A DNA stretch of 62,983 bases. Origin: Bacteroidota bacterium (GTDB lineage: Bacteria; Bacteroidota; Bacteroidia; Chitinophagales; Saprospiraceae). The stretch covers positions 1 through 62,983 of the forward strand of contig JANSWP010000035.1 of assembly GCA_024743405.1 (NCBI GenBank), read 5' to 3'. The position numbers were made by a program, and so were the translations under genes. The notes beneath the pieces were generated by a model. It ran no database searches and had not been told where the DNA came from. It worked only from the letters and a program-made list of their open reading frames with translations. Below, one piece after another: positions 15,706 through 24,988 of the stretch (position 1 is its first letter; the number at the start of each line of letters is the position of its first letter).

Positions 15706-15891
15706 CTACTTTGTCCCAAAAGTATAAATCACCCTTCCCAGCACTTGTCGCCCGATCTTTGGCAACCCTGACCAACTGTATTTGTGATTCATCACATTTG
15801 AAGCTGTTATGTCAATAGAAAGCCCTTTAAACCAAGCATAACCAAGACCAACATCCGAGTAATTAATCTGGGCAAATTGGTGAACAAGACT
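15706..15891 (-). pseudogene. C-terminal remnant of a TonB-dependent receptor
   Basis: About 60 codons in one minus-strand frame: INYSDVGLGYAWFKGLSIDI, then TASNVMNHKYSWSGLPKIGR and QVLGRVIYTFGTK with stop at 15706. This closely matches the last residues of the intact receptor at 16445-19144 (AGIGYKWFNWLSMDVSATNV, LNHKYRSRPGLPKIGRQILV). No start or upstream receptor sequence precedes it: the frame is closed by TAA just before, and the next 500 bp are repeats. It is the tail of a lost tandem copy. Confidence 0.8.
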
Positions 15892-15924
15892 TTATATCCT
15901 TGCATATATGCTTTGATACCACTG

Positions 15925-16117
15925 TCTGAGCGCAGCGAGTTTGGGTAGTTTAGGGATTTTGAATTCACGCAGCGTTAAGAAATGAAACCAGTCTTGATTT
16001 TTTTCGTTCTTTTTGCATCAAGGCAAAAAGGACAATGTGTTGAATATTAATCATTTAGGGTTTTCTGTTCTTTCCCTTGATGGAAAGAACCAAAGATCAT
16101 CCCGATAGCTATCGGGA
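15925..16117. repeat. Family B-type repeat blocks and a GATAGCTATC palindrome
   Basis: Contains CTGAGCGCAGCGAGTTTGGG, TCTTGATTTTTTTCGTTCTT with CTTTTTGCATCAAGGCAAAAA, TTCTTTCCCTTGATGGAAAG and the perfect palindrome TCCCGATAGCTATCGGGA (16100-16117). These blocks recur in the other family B copies, and such palindromes are common in Bacteroidota intergenic DNA. No gene seen in 15892-16344. Confidence 0.45.
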
Positions 16118-16344
16118 GAATTTCTTTCTTAACGTTCCAAAGGATTCCAAAATCCTAAACAAAATCAAACTCGCTTTGCTCAGACACGATTTTGTTCTAA
16201 ACGGATTTTGAAATCCTTTTACACAAAAAGAAATTAGGTCATCATTAAATTCTAGACATAGTTTACAAAATCAAGAAATTGAATAAAAAATTCCTTGAAG
16301 ACGGATGATTCAATCGGATTGAAAAGACAGCGATACCATCCAAA

Positions 16345-16441
16345 CTTCAGCAATAGCTTGGCTATTCCTTCAGTAAATGCCTATTATTAGAACAAAATCT
16401 TTATCTCCAAATGGCGAACTTATTCTTTGCTCATTACTTAA
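16345..16441. repeat. Partial family A element (single arm)
   Basis: The reverse complement reads GAGCAAAGAATAAGTTCGCC, AAAGATTTTGTTCTAAT and TGAAGGAATAGCCAAGCTAT, matching the left half of the element at 49135-49303 almost word for word. The opposite arm is missing. It ends 3 bp from the TonB receptor stop codon. Confidence 0.5.
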
Positions 16442-16444
16442 TCA

Positions 16445-19144
16445 TCAATTCCCAAAAGAATAAACTGCTCTCACCAATATTTGTCTCCCGATTTTTGGCA
16501 ACCCTGGTCTAGATCTATATTTATGATTTAGCACATTGGTAGCCGAAACATCCATCGATAACCAATTGAACCATTTATAACCAATTCCTGCATCTAGAAT
16601 CGCTCTTTCAGGGATCTCTCCCGAATAAATACCTTCGCTTGTGCGCCACTTGGCATCATACTGAAGGTTGATATTGGCTCGGAATCCAGAATTGGGTAAT
16701 TGCCAAAAATTCAGTCCCAATCTGAATTTATTTTTGGGAAAGGTAGGGAATAGGTCTTCATCTTCAATTTCTTCAACTCGGCGAATATTTTTGAACTCAT
16801 GGGAATAGGTTCCATTAACCGAAAAGTTGTTATTGATAATGTATTCTATGCCTGCATCAAAACCTAATCTAATTAATTCACCAACAGGACTACCATATCC
16901 ATAAGCAAGATGCGGTAAACCGCCTTCCGGCATTTGCTCCGTTTCTACTAATCCTAGCGGAGTAGGGACACCATCAGGTCTAGCCACAGCTATCGCCACT
17001 TCTTGGAAAATACCTGCTACGATCTCCGGCGTGAGTCCAAAGTTAGCTAATACAGAAGGGTTGAGTGTGCTCGCAACGACACCAGCGAGGTCTTCCGGTA
17101 AAGTAGGTATGACAACTAATGGACTGACTTGAAATGGACCAGCGGCCGTATTACTTCGCTTATCCACATAAAATTCAATCAGCCCAGATATTTTATCTGA
17201 AATACGTCCGCTATATCCAATTTCATAGGAGCTGTAATTAGCCAAGCTAAGCGGCTCTGTATTGTTAAGAGGTAGGTAGTTTCCATTGACGTCTATCGGT
17301 ACACCGTTAGAGAATCCGTCAATATTTGGGATTTCTGATTGTAGATAGGCAATTAATTCAGGGGGTAAATTTTGAGCTAAGGCACCCAAAACGACCGCAT
17401 AACCCGTTTGTAAAGGCATACCTATACCTTGAGTTTCACCAACTCCAGGTATAAAACTTGTTGTGTTTGGATTTTGCGAAAAGGTCTGAGCTTCTCTACC
17501 TCCCAATGCCCATAAATCAAACGCTCCAAAATTGGCTAAAGGTAAATCTACATACATGGTAAACATATTGGGGGGTATCAATGCTTTGTTGAAAGTTGCC
17601 CGGAATGCATTTCTTTCATTGAGTTTATAGAGTAAAGCTACTCTTGGAGAGAAGGTGATTTCATCCAATGGTTTAAAATAATCTACCCGTGCCGCGAGAA
17701 TCAAATCAATCTGATCCAGAAGAGCTGTTTTCGTCTGAGCATAGGCACCTGTCAAGTCATAATTATTGGTTGCGTCGTACCGCCCAAAAGATAATTCTTG
17801 TGAGTTGGCTCTAAAGAGTTGGTATTCTCCTCCAACAACCAATTTTGTGTAAAGCGGTCTTAGGTCAAAACTATATTGGAGTTGTGCTTCTAAATGGGTT
17901 CGCTTAAGTGGTGAAATTTGACCTGATCGATATAAAAAAGTAGGATTTTCATTGTTGAATCCGCCAGAAGTATTGAAAGTGACCTGAGCAAATAATCGTT
18001 CGTATTTGGCTTTGACAACCCCATAGTATTCATTACTTTGAATCAGCATCTCTCCTTGTGATTGTCGGAGTAAACCTTCATAGCGACTGAATCCACCACC
18101 AGCTGTAAAGGCAATATCATGATCAGGTCGGTATTCAATAGTGGCATTGGCGCCAAATCCTACATTGTCTTTTCTGAGCTCTCCACCAGTTCTGTAAACC
18201 ACTTCTCCAGTTCTTGGATCAATGATTTCATCTTGGATAGCTGCCATCGTCAAAAAATCAGTAGAATCAGATGAATCTAAGCCCCAATCATTGGAGCGTC
18301 GAAAACTAGCATTAATCTTATATCCAAATTTTTTATCAATGGAGTGGGAAGCATGCCGAATAGATGTTCGGAAGGTAGCGCGTTCGCCGCCCACTACTTC
18401 TATAGAAGTACCAGGATATTTAAAGGGGTCTTTTGACAAAAAATGGACGATCCCTTGAGAGATACCAGGTCCATAAATAGCCGTAGCTGGTCCTCTTACT
18501 ACTTCGACTCGTTCTAGATCTAAGGAACTGAGTGCAGAATTGGAACCATCGAAATAATTAAGACCAACAGAAGCTAAGGAACGATTGTCCAAAAGTACCT
18601 GAGTAAAAGTTCCAAATAAAGCTGCGCCATCTCTTAGACCAACATTAACTCGTTCTGTTCCCTGTGTTACTATTTGTACCCCGGGCGTATTCTGAAGCAA
18701 AGTCAAGGGATTGGTCACTACATAAGCTTCAATTTTTGCAGTAGGTATGATGGATACCGCATTGGCAGTTTCATAGATTTTTTCTTTCCAACGAGAGGCA
18801 GTGACCACGACTTCTTGGGTGGTAAATCCATCTCCTTCCAAATAAATATTCAAGTTTTTTGAATCTGCTACAATTAATTTTTCTTTCGTAGAATATCCTA
18901 GATAGGATATTACTAAGGTTAATGGTAGCGCTTCTGAAGTGCTTAATTCGAAATTACCATTGATATCCGTAACGGTTCCTCCTTTCTCTCCTTTTATACT
19001 AATATTAGTTCCAATTAAGGGGGCTCCTGATTGAATATCTTTTACAAAACCAGAGAAAACGGTTTGAGCATTTAAAGAAATATTAAGTAAAAAAGCAAAT
19101 AGGAAAAGAATATATTTAGAATGATCTCTAGGTATGGATTTCAT
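16445..19144 (-). CDS. TonB-dependent receptor with CarboxypepD_reg-like domain
   Basis: 899 aa. Signal peptide (YILFLFAFLLNISLNAQ), CarboxypepD_reg-like domain (SGFVKDIQSGAPLIGTNISI), TonB-box region FTTQEVVVTASRWKEKIYET, plug (LTLLQNTPGVQIVTQGTERV, LDLERVEVVRGPATAIYGPG), then the 22-strand barrel ending LPKIGRQILVRAVYSFGN. The plug style (NVGLRDGAALFGTFTQVLLD) resembles siderophore or vitamin B12 type receptors rather than SusC; no SusD follows. The substrate cannot be read from the sequence. A tail of a second copy lies 550 bp downstream (15706-15891), so this locus once held a tandem pair. No class 1 or 2 operator is present upstream. Confidence 0.9.
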   Translation of the reverse strand: MKSIPRDHSKYILFLFAFLLNISLNAQTVFSGFVKDIQSGAPLIGTNISIKGEKGGTVTDINGNFELSTSEALPLTLVISYLGYSTKEKLIVADSKNLNIYLEGDGFTTQEVVVTASRWKEKIYETANAVSIIPTAKIEAYVVTNPLTLLQNTPGVQIVTQGTERVNVGLRDGAALFGTFTQVLLDNRSLASVGLNYFDGSNSALSSLDLERVEVVRGPATAIYGPGISQGIVHFLSKDPFKYPGTSIEVVGGERATFRTSIRHASHSIDKKFGYKINASFRRSNDWGLDSSDSTDFLTMAAIQDEIIDPRTGEVVYRTGGELRKDNVGFGANATIEYRPDHDIAFTAGGGFSRYEGLLRQSQGEMLIQSNEYYGVVKAKYERLFAQVTFNTSGGFNNENPTFLYRSGQISPLKRTHLEAQLQYSFDLRPLYTKLVVGGEYQLFRANSQELSFGRYDATNNYDLTGAYAQTKTALLDQIDLILAARVDYFKPLDEITFSPRVALLYKLNERNAFRATFNKALIPPNMFTMYVDLPLANFGAFDLWALGGREAQTFSQNPNTTSFIPGVGETQGIGMPLQTGYAVVLGALAQNLPPELIAYLQSEIPNIDGFSNGVPIDVNGNYLPLNNTEPLSLANYSSYEIGYSGRISDKISGLIEFYVDKRSNTAAGPFQVSPLVVIPTLPEDLAGVVASTLNPSVLANFGLTPEIVAGIFQEVAIAVARPDGVPTPLGLVETEQMPEGGLPHLAYGYGSPVGELIRLGFDAGIEYIINNNFSVNGTYSHEFKNIRRVEEIEDEDLFPTFPKNKFRLGLNFWQLPNSGFRANINLQYDAKWRTSEGIYSGEIPERAILDAGIGYKWFNWLSMDVSATNVLNHKYRSRPGLPKIGRQILVRAVYSFGN

Positions 19145-19235
19145 TGTGTTAGACTTTATTGATTATTAACTTAGTATAGTATCTTATCAATTAACTTTTG
19201 CGGCAATGTGGCAAGAGTTGGATTGGAAGACCTAT

Positions 19236-19406
19236 CGGCATTGGAGATTTTGGCGTTTAGAAATTCAATTGAGTTAAGCTCGAAAGAGCACCCATGTTTG
19301 AGCCAGACAAAGTCGGCGAGTTTGGGTGTGAGAGCAAAGGGAATTGAATTTTAGCTAAAATATCCACAGCCTTGATTTTTGCTTCTTTGTATCAAGACAA
19401 AGAAGC
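19236..19406. repeat. Family B interspersed repeat, inverted copy
   Basis: Reads CGGCATTGGAGATTTTGGCG, AAATTCAATTGAG, then AATTGAATTTTAGCTAAAAT, ATCCACAGCCTTG and a CTTCTTTGTATCAAGACAAA hairpin: the reverse complement of the blocks at 9375-9610 and 46230-46560, in reverse order. It occupies most of the gap 19145-19489. Confidence 0.55.
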
Positions 19407-19445
19407 AATTGACAAAGAATAGTTTTTATTGTACTGGCTTTGCCA

Positions 19446-19488
19446 GGTAAGGAACACGGATAGAATAAATTTACATTCCTTACTCACC
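19446..19488. terminator. Hairpin behind the caspase gene
   Basis: GGTAAGGAA and TTCCTTACTCACC bracket CACGGATAGAATAAATTTACA. It lies 1-2 bp behind the stop of the caspase-like gene. A sequence of the same type (GGAATGCGGATAAAATAAAT) forms the hairpin at 57312-57357, so this is a repeated unit that may act as terminator. Confidence 0.35.
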
Positions 19489-19489
19489 T

Positions 19490-21745
19490 TCAATTATTCT
19501 TTTTCTTGAAAGTTTGCCACAAACAGTCTTCACAAGTAAACTTTAATTCTTGTTTATATTCCTTCATTAATTCTTGAAATCGAGTTGTTTCTCTGATGCC
19601 ATCCAAATCTGTGTCGGCTTTCATTTCGTCCCAATCTTCATAACCTCTTTCTAAAGCTAGATTAAGCCAATTTAAAGACTCTTCATTCTTCCCTTGTGTG
19701 GCATAAATGCTGCTGACGCTATAAAAAAAAGAGGGGGTTAATGACTCGTTACGTCCATTAGCTCGGTAATAATTTTTACGGAAGCGGTCATAATCTTTCA
19801 GGTATAAATATCCTATAGCTACTTCCGAATAATCCCCATGCCTTTCTTTTGCCAGCGCTTCCATTTTCAATAATATGTCAGATAATTTGGCATCTTGTTG
19901 GGTTTTTTGGTAAATGGAGACAAGCTCAACGTATGGATAATAGTTTTGAGGCATGACCTCAATGCCTTTCAAACACATAGCTTCTGCATCAATATATCGC
20001 TCTTGATCATTATATAGATTGCCTAGATTGGAATACGCTGTTGCATTTGGATAAACGTCAATAGACTTAAGCCACCATTTCTCTGCTTTTTTACTATTTT
20101 TCTTAATATCATTATATACAACTCCAATATTAACGTAGGATCCAAAATAACTGGAGTCTATATCTATAGCTTTCTTATAATACTTAATTGCCTGTTTAGG
20201 CTTATCCATTTCCATAAACATAGCCCCTACACTATTGTCGGGTGAAGCAAAAGTAGGGGAGAGTTGCCTTGCTTTTCTATAAAAATAAAATGACGAATCA
20301 ATATTTATTGGAAGATATAAACCTTGTAAAAGTAAACAATTGAGCGCTCCCTCGCCCATCATTTTAGACGCTCTTTTTGCCAAAGGAATAGCTAGTCTAT
20401 TTTGCCTGATTGTAACGTCTGAATTATGGTTTTGATCCATTAAGTTAAATGCCTCAAACCCATACTTCATTCCAATGACTCTGTTATACATGTAATGCTT
20501 TTCGCCAAGCAGGTTGGCCGCCCTACCCAAATAACCTGGTAAATGGAGGTACAATCCTCGTGCAAACCCTTTGGCTAATTCAGCTGGGTCATTTGCCAAT
20601 ATCTTATTGAGAGATGTTTGTGATTCGTCTAATAAAGCGGCTGCGAGATTTCTTTTCATAAAGCTGTACAGTGGAGTTAGCTTAGGTTTTTTTATGAGTG
20701 ATATATATAAGTCATTTGCAGAAGCATCTTCTGGTGTCATCAAGTCACCATTTATTAGTGCTGCCTTGAAAGCTATATATTGATCTCGAGTTGGTTGATC
20801 TAAAGTTGCCAATATTTTATCTTCAATGCCTTTCGATTCAACCTCTGCCAGCATTGGTTCTGTTTTATCTTTTTGTTCCCTTATTTGTTTTACTAGCTCT
20901 TTATCTACATAAGCTAAGTGGGTGGTTCTATTGCCTACCGTAAAAGGTATTTGACTTTGAGGAGCAGTTTCAGCGGAAACTTTATCTTCTATGTATCGTC
21001 CGATTTCCATTAAGTTAATGGCTAGGTCATTGTTATTGTCAGCGAGTCCATATAAGCCTTCTATAAAGTGGTAGGAAAAAGCACCTCGTCCACCTCCCCA
21101 TTGTTCACCTTCTAATGAATACTCATCTGCTTGGCAGGAAAGAATTTTTATTTCTTTGCTCGCCTGTTGAGCTAATAAGTTGGAAGTTTTTTGAGTACCC
21201 CCAATATCACTTCCCGCCAGGTTACCTGCACGGCATGCATCGGTAATTAGAATAACCTCTGTCTCTTTATCTAAGGAAATGGTTTCGATTATTTCTTGAA
21301 TATCAGATACACGATAAGCTCCACCACCTGCATAAACCTTCGAAGGTGAGTTATGGAGCAGTAAAAATCCTTTTTGTCTTCGAGTTAAGGTCTCTACATC
21401 ACCATGACCAGAGAAATAAATAATAGCTCGGTCTCCAGGATTGCAGGATTCTATTAACCAATCAAAAGCCCCATACATGTTTCCAAAGGTTGCTTCCGAG
21501 TTGGTCAACAGCATTATTTGATCTTCCGTTAGGCTACCACCAGCACTCGATTGCAGATATTCTGCAAAAACTTCCGCATCTCTATGTGCAAATTTCAAAT
21601 CAGGAATCTCTGGATTTTCGTAGTCAGATATGCCTACGACAACGGCATAGGTAGTGCCTGAATTTAAGGATAGGTTTTGAGCGAACAAAGAAGAAGTGTG
21701 GAACAATGCCCACAAAATTATACCTAGGGTTTTAAAGGTTTTCAT
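19490..21745 (-). CDS. Secreted caspase-like (peptidase C14) protein with TPR repeats
   Basis: 751 aa. Signal peptide (1-22, ...HTSSLFAQ). Peptidase C14/metacaspase domain at about 30-265: YAVVVGISDYENPEIPDLKF, catalytic His114 in IIYFSGHGD and catalytic Cys171 in VILITDACRAGN, so the dyad is intact. A linker and at least six TPR-like units follow (about 400-740; PTFASPDNSVGAMFMEMDKP, AIKYYKKAIDIDSSYFGSYV, TAYSNLGNLYNDQERYIDAE), ending with CEDCLWQTFKKKNN. It is likely periplasmic or surface-located, with the TPR array binding a partner or substrate. It is a single gene flanked by repeats; the 328 bp upstream show no recognisable operator. Confidence 0.88.
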   Translation of the reverse strand: MKTFKTLGIILWALFHTSSLFAQNLSLNSGTTYAVVVGISDYENPEIPDLKFAHRDAEVFAEYLQSSAGGSLTEDQIMLLTNSEATFGNMYGAFDWLIESCNPGDRAIIYFSGHGDVETLTRRQKGFLLLHNSPSKVYAGGGAYRVSDIQEIIETISLDKETEVILITDACRAGNLAGSDIGGTQKTSNLLAQQASKEIKILSCQADEYSLEGEQWGGGRGAFSYHFIEGLYGLADNNNDLAINLMEIGRYIEDKVSAETAPQSQIPFTVGNRTTHLAYVDKELVKQIREQKDKTEPMLAEVESKGIEDKILATLDQPTRDQYIAFKAALINGDLMTPEDASANDLYISLIKKPKLTPLYSFMKRNLAAALLDESQTSLNKILANDPAELAKGFARGLYLHLPGYLGRAANLLGEKHYMYNRVIGMKYGFEAFNLMDQNHNSDVTIRQNRLAIPLAKRASKMMGEGALNCLLLQGLYLPINIDSSFYFYRKARQLSPTFASPDNSVGAMFMEMDKPKQAIKYYKKAIDIDSSYFGSYVNIGVVYNDIKKNSKKAEKWWLKSIDVYPNATAYSNLGNLYNDQERYIDAEAMCLKGIEVMPQNYYPYVELVSIYQKTQQDAKLSDILLKMEALAKERHGDYSEVAIGYLYLKDYDRFRKNYYRANGRNESLTPSFFYSVSSIYATQGKNEESLNWLNLALERGYEDWDEMKADTDLDGIRETTRFQELMKEYKQELKFTCEDCLWQTFKKKNN

Positions 21746-22073
21746 ATTAATAATAATTAAATTAGATAATATATATGCTTTGTTGAGATGAGCTTGCCTA
21801 AATATGTGTAAGAGGTAAAAGAAAGTCTGAGCAGTGTTTGTAAAGCCTTGTAAACTATATAGAGAAGAGATTGGAAGTTACTTAATTAAAGTATAAAATT
21901 TTAATATTTAATTTTTTTTCAAAAAAAAAGAGGGATATTGATTGTTTTTGTAAAATAAAATTTGGAAATACTGGCAGTTTAAATCTTCTAATAAAAAGAA
22001 GAGAACGAGCAATAAATTATAATGCAGTAAGGAATTTATTATTTATTGCTTGCCCCCTTTATTTACTCATTAC
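21746..22073. other. Gene-free gap
   Basis: Very AT-rich, with a T8 tract and an A9 tract near 21911-21929. I see no repeat-family member, terminator or small gene. It presumably holds the promoter of the caspase gene, but no clear TAnnTTTG box stands out. Confidence 0.5.
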
Positions 22074-23183
22074 TTAAAAACAAGGATCAATCCCTGTATC
22101 TACCTCCACACCACCAAACACCTGATTCTGCTCACCACAGTCTTTCACCGCCACTTTTTGATATTTACCTGCAGAAAACAAAATCTTTTTGCAAGTTGGT
22201 GCAACAAAACCAAAACGACTCGTCTCGCCAGCTAATTCAAAATCATACACTTGATTATTGGATGCATCATTATTATACACGTAAGAGTTATTCCCTCCGT
22301 TTCCAAATAAATAGCCCCAAGCATTGTATTGTGCCAAATTATCTTTAATCACCCATTTCTCCGCTTTTTCACTGCTTCGGTAAGTAAAGTCAGGAAAACG
22401 AGCAAATCCAAAGGGAAATTGACCTAAGGTTAATCCATGAATACAACCGAAAATGGTGTTTTCATAAGCGACTCCTTTTTCTCCGCTGAGGTATATTCCA
22501 AAATCTACGCTGGAAACAGTATTGCCATAAACTTTAGCCTTTTTTCCATCGATGAGGCTTATGCACGATTCTATACCAGATGTAGAACTAAAATTAGCAG
22601 GACCTGAAATAGTATTATTGAAAATTCGAATCAAGTTAGATTTATCTGAAAATATACCAGATCCATAATTTTTTAGGACAAGTCCTTCTATTCGAGCGAA
22701 ATGTGCTTCGTCCAACATAATTGCGGAACCCGCTTGTTCTCCTGTTCTTTGAAACTCTAAGTTCTTAATTCGGAAATTAACTGCGCCATTAACATAAATG
22801 ACGGGAATAGAGGGAGCATCAACATTGGTTTTTATCACCGCACCTGACTCTCCTTCAATCCGAACACTGTGAGTGACTGTGACGCCTTGGGAGAGGTAAT
22901 GTGTTCCGCTTTTAAACATCACTTTGCCACCCACACCTGCTTCGGCGATGGCACTTGCAAGTGCATCTTTTGAACCTGCTTTAATGTAAACGACTGACCG
23001 ATTACTAGCTTCTTCTGAGGATGGTTGGTCATTGTCCTCTTTGAGTTCCGCGATGGCATTGTCAATAAATGCGAGGGATTCAGAATCTAGATTTTCGGTG
23101 GGAAGGTCAAGATTTGCATTTTCACCACATCCAAAAAAAACGGTAAAACTGAGTGCTAAAATAAAAACGTTATAAAATTTCAT
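22074..23183 (-). CDS. Lipoprotein with right-handed parallel beta-helix
   Basis: 369 aa. Lipoprotein signal (FILALSFTVFFGC, lipobox Cys 19). After a polar linker rich in Glu/Asp/Ser, repeated coils carry the pectate-lyase/NosD pattern: SGTHYLSQGVTVTHSVRIEG, VNFRIKNLEFQRTGEQ, ARIEGLVLKNYGSG, LIRIFNNTISGPANF, AKVYGNTVSSVDFGIYLSGE and GVAYENTIFGCIHGLTLGQF. That fold usually binds or cleaves polysaccharide, but no lyase active site can be identified. It is anchored in the envelope. Single gene, with a hairpin at 23214-23245 separating it from the upstream gene. Confidence 0.82.
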   Translation of the reverse strand: MKFYNVFILALSFTVFFGCGENANLDLPTENLDSESLAFIDNAIAELKEDNDQPSSEEASNRSVVYIKAGSKDALASAIAEAGVGGKVMFKSGTHYLSQGVTVTHSVRIEGESGAVIKTNVDAPSIPVIYVNGAVNFRIKNLEFQRTGEQAGSAIMLDEAHFARIEGLVLKNYGSGIFSDKSNLIRIFNNTISGPANFSSTSGIESCISLIDGKKAKVYGNTVSSVDFGIYLSGEKGVAYENTIFGCIHGLTLGQFPFGFARFPDFTYRSSEKAEKWVIKDNLAQYNAWGYLFGNGGNNSYVYNNDASNNQVYDFELAGETSRFGFVAPTCKKILFSAGKYQKVAVKDCGEQNQVFGGVEVDTGIDPCF

Positions 23184-23213
23184 AGAAAAAAATTTGATGA
23201 AGGCCAGACAAAT

Positions 23214-23245
23214 AAAATCATTCTAAATCTTATTTAGATGATTTT
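23214..23245 (-). terminator. AT-rich hairpin between two minus-strand genes
   Basis: AAAATCAT and ATGATTTT with AAAT/ATTT continuation form a 13-bp imperfect stem. It lies behind the gene ending at 23316 or 23463 and before the beta-helix lipoprotein start. GC content is too low for a confident terminator. Confidence 0.35.
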
Positions 23246-23462
23246 GATTGTAGGGTGTTCAATGGTTAAAGAATATATTATTTGAATAAGCCAAAAACTG
23301 ACTCATAAAGAACAATCAAAAAGAAGTAGATGCCAAGATGCAATCCGCGAGACCCTGATCCAATTCCCGTAAATCTTGATAAAGGGCATGGTAAAAAGGA
23401 TAATCCGTAGCCGATAATTTTCCGATTTTCTCTTCTTCCAAGGGTGTAGAGACGTGATGAAC

Positions 23463-24788
23463 CTAAACAGATAAAAATGCTTGTGACCGAAAATAAGACC
23501 TTAAAGATGTTCCGCCATCTAAACTCCAATAAGGAATTTTACTAAGATTTTGATATAATAAATGGTGATCGACAGAGTGGACAACAATGTTATTAAAAAG
23601 AAATTCAGGGTTTACATTTAAATTAAATTTTCTAATATTCTTGTGTATACTTGCTCGGGCTTTTATTAAAAAATTGAAGTACCGAAACTGCATTTTATTC
23701 TTATCAATACGGTGGGGCATTTTTATTTTAGTCGCAGATTCTATCGCACTCTTTTTGTCTATATTCATTGAGAAAAAATGATTTTTAGTAAGTGGACTAT
23801 TCGGATCATAAAAGAGTCCATCATGAACGGCTACTACAAAACGATTGGAAGGTTCTAGCTCGGGTATGTTTTTTCTAGCAATTTCTCGAGCAGAAATTTC
23901 AGAAACAATATGCGTTTGAGGATTTGCCCACAAAACCAAAGCCACAATCATTAAACTGGCTATTTTATTATTATCCCCTATGATATTTTCACCAGCCAAT
24001 TCTGATTTTACGATGGTTTTATTTTTAATGTCAAAAGTCAAATGAAACCCACTGATATTTAAGCCCTTCATAGTAGTTAAAGGTATTTCTGGAATAGTAA
24101 ATTCAATGAATCCATCGTGCATCTCTGCCATCACCATTAAGGGACTCTCAATGAAAGAATCATAGATCTGGCGGTCAGTTATTTCGGGAGTAATCACAAA
24201 TGCTCTTGCTTTAAGTGAATAACCTAAAATTCGAACAATGAAAAGCGGAACTCTTTTAAAGAAAAGAAATAGCATTGACCACAGATAGCCTGGATAGTGG
24301 GATAAGACTTGATGCCAATTTTGCTTTTCATTGGTAGGAGGGCCAGCTAAAAGCCATTTTTCTTCCAACCCTCCCGTTGTTTTCATTTCGTCAGAGAATG
24401 GGGAATGGGTGTGTTCTTCTTCAACTGCTTCGAGCCAGCCTTCTTTTCTTAGGGCAGTCAGGTGATTTTTGTAAAAAAGAATCACGAATAATATTGTTAG
24501 CAACGCGACTTTTAGAGAGGTTGACACCAAAATGAAAACTAATAATAACAGACTAAAGCCTAAGCCATATCTTGCAATAATCTTAATTATTTCCGTCAAC
24601 GGCTTTTTTGAAACAGCGTTTTTTAAATAATCCCTATTATCAAAATCTTTTGAATTTGCTAAACTACTGGATTTTTTTATGTTTTCATTTAACTTTTTAG
24701 AGTTGTTGGGTTTGATCTTTTTTCCGATGGATATACTACTAAATGGACAGTGGCTTACTTTTTCAATAGGATGGCTTGAGTAATTCAT
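23463..24788 (-). CDS. Unknown membrane protein, interrupted by in-frame TAG
   Basis: 441 aa up to a TAG at 23463-23465. The same frame continues for 48 codons that still look coding (VHHVSTPLEEEKIGKLSATD then YPFYHALYQDLRELDQGLAD) and ends with TGA at 23316-23318. The N-terminus is polar; two membrane helices lie at about 70-105 (YGLGFSLLLLVFILVSTSLK then VALLTILFVILFYKN), and a soluble region follows with MAEMHDGFIEFTIPEI, NKIASLMIVALVLWANPQTH and NIVVHSVDHHLLY. No family recognised. A class 2 promoter ends 33 bp upstream, fixing the start. Either a recent nonsense mutation, readthrough, or a true shorter C-terminus. Confidence 0.7.
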   Translation of the reverse strand: MNYSSHPIEKVSHCPFSSISIGKKIKPNNSKKLNENIKKSSSLANSKDFDNRDYLKNAVSKKPLTEIIKIIARYGLGFSLLLLVFILVSTSLKVALLTILFVILFYKNHLTALRKEGWLEAVEEEHTHSPFSDEMKTTGGLEEKWLLAGPPTNEKQNWHQVLSHYPGYLWSMLFLFFKRVPLFIVRILGYSLKARAFVITPEITDRQIYDSFIESPLMVMAEMHDGFIEFTIPEIPLTTMKGLNISGFHLTFDIKNKTIVKSELAGENIIGDNNKIASLMIVALVLWANPQTHIVSEISAREIARKNIPELEPSNRFVVAVHDGLFYDPNSPLTKNHFFSMNIDKKSAIESATKIKMPHRIDKNKMQFRYFNFLIKARASIHKNIRKFNLNVNPEFLFNNIVVHSVDHHLLYQNLSKIPYWSLDGGTSLRSYFRSQAFLSV

Positions 24789-24820
24789 TTGGTAATTTTT
24801 TTATGTTTTTTTTGATGACA

Positions 24821-24887
24821 CAAAGATGTGGGTGTACCTCCTAAATCCCCTCGCAGTATTGTTTCAATGATAGATAATATTGTTTCA
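24821..24887 (-). promoter_or_regulatory. Promoter with tandem 21-bp operator, class 2
   Basis: On the minus strand, two copies of TGAAACAATA (in 24887-24875 and 24866-24854) lie exactly 21 bp apart. After 25 bp comes CATCTTTG (24828-24821). The gene start is at 24788. The geometry equals class 1 although the half-site differs. The stretch 24805-24920 is visibly related to 5900-6020. Confidence 0.6.
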
Positions 24888-24988
24888 AATGAATAAAAGA
24901 ACAAGGATTATTGTTTCTTAAGAAATTTGTTTTTTGAGGTTAAATTATTGATAGTCAGTTTATTGATTGTTCCATTTTTGTATTTTGT

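Noticed and set aside
22046-22348. Plus-strand open frame of 100 codons
   Set aside because: Antisense shadow of the beta-helix lipoprotein, with low-complexity residues.
23278-23529. Open frame of 83 codons on the minus strand
   Set aside because: The continuation of the 441-codon gene in its own frame is more protein-like; this frame is a shadow and is Arg/Gly/Ser-rich without a pattern.
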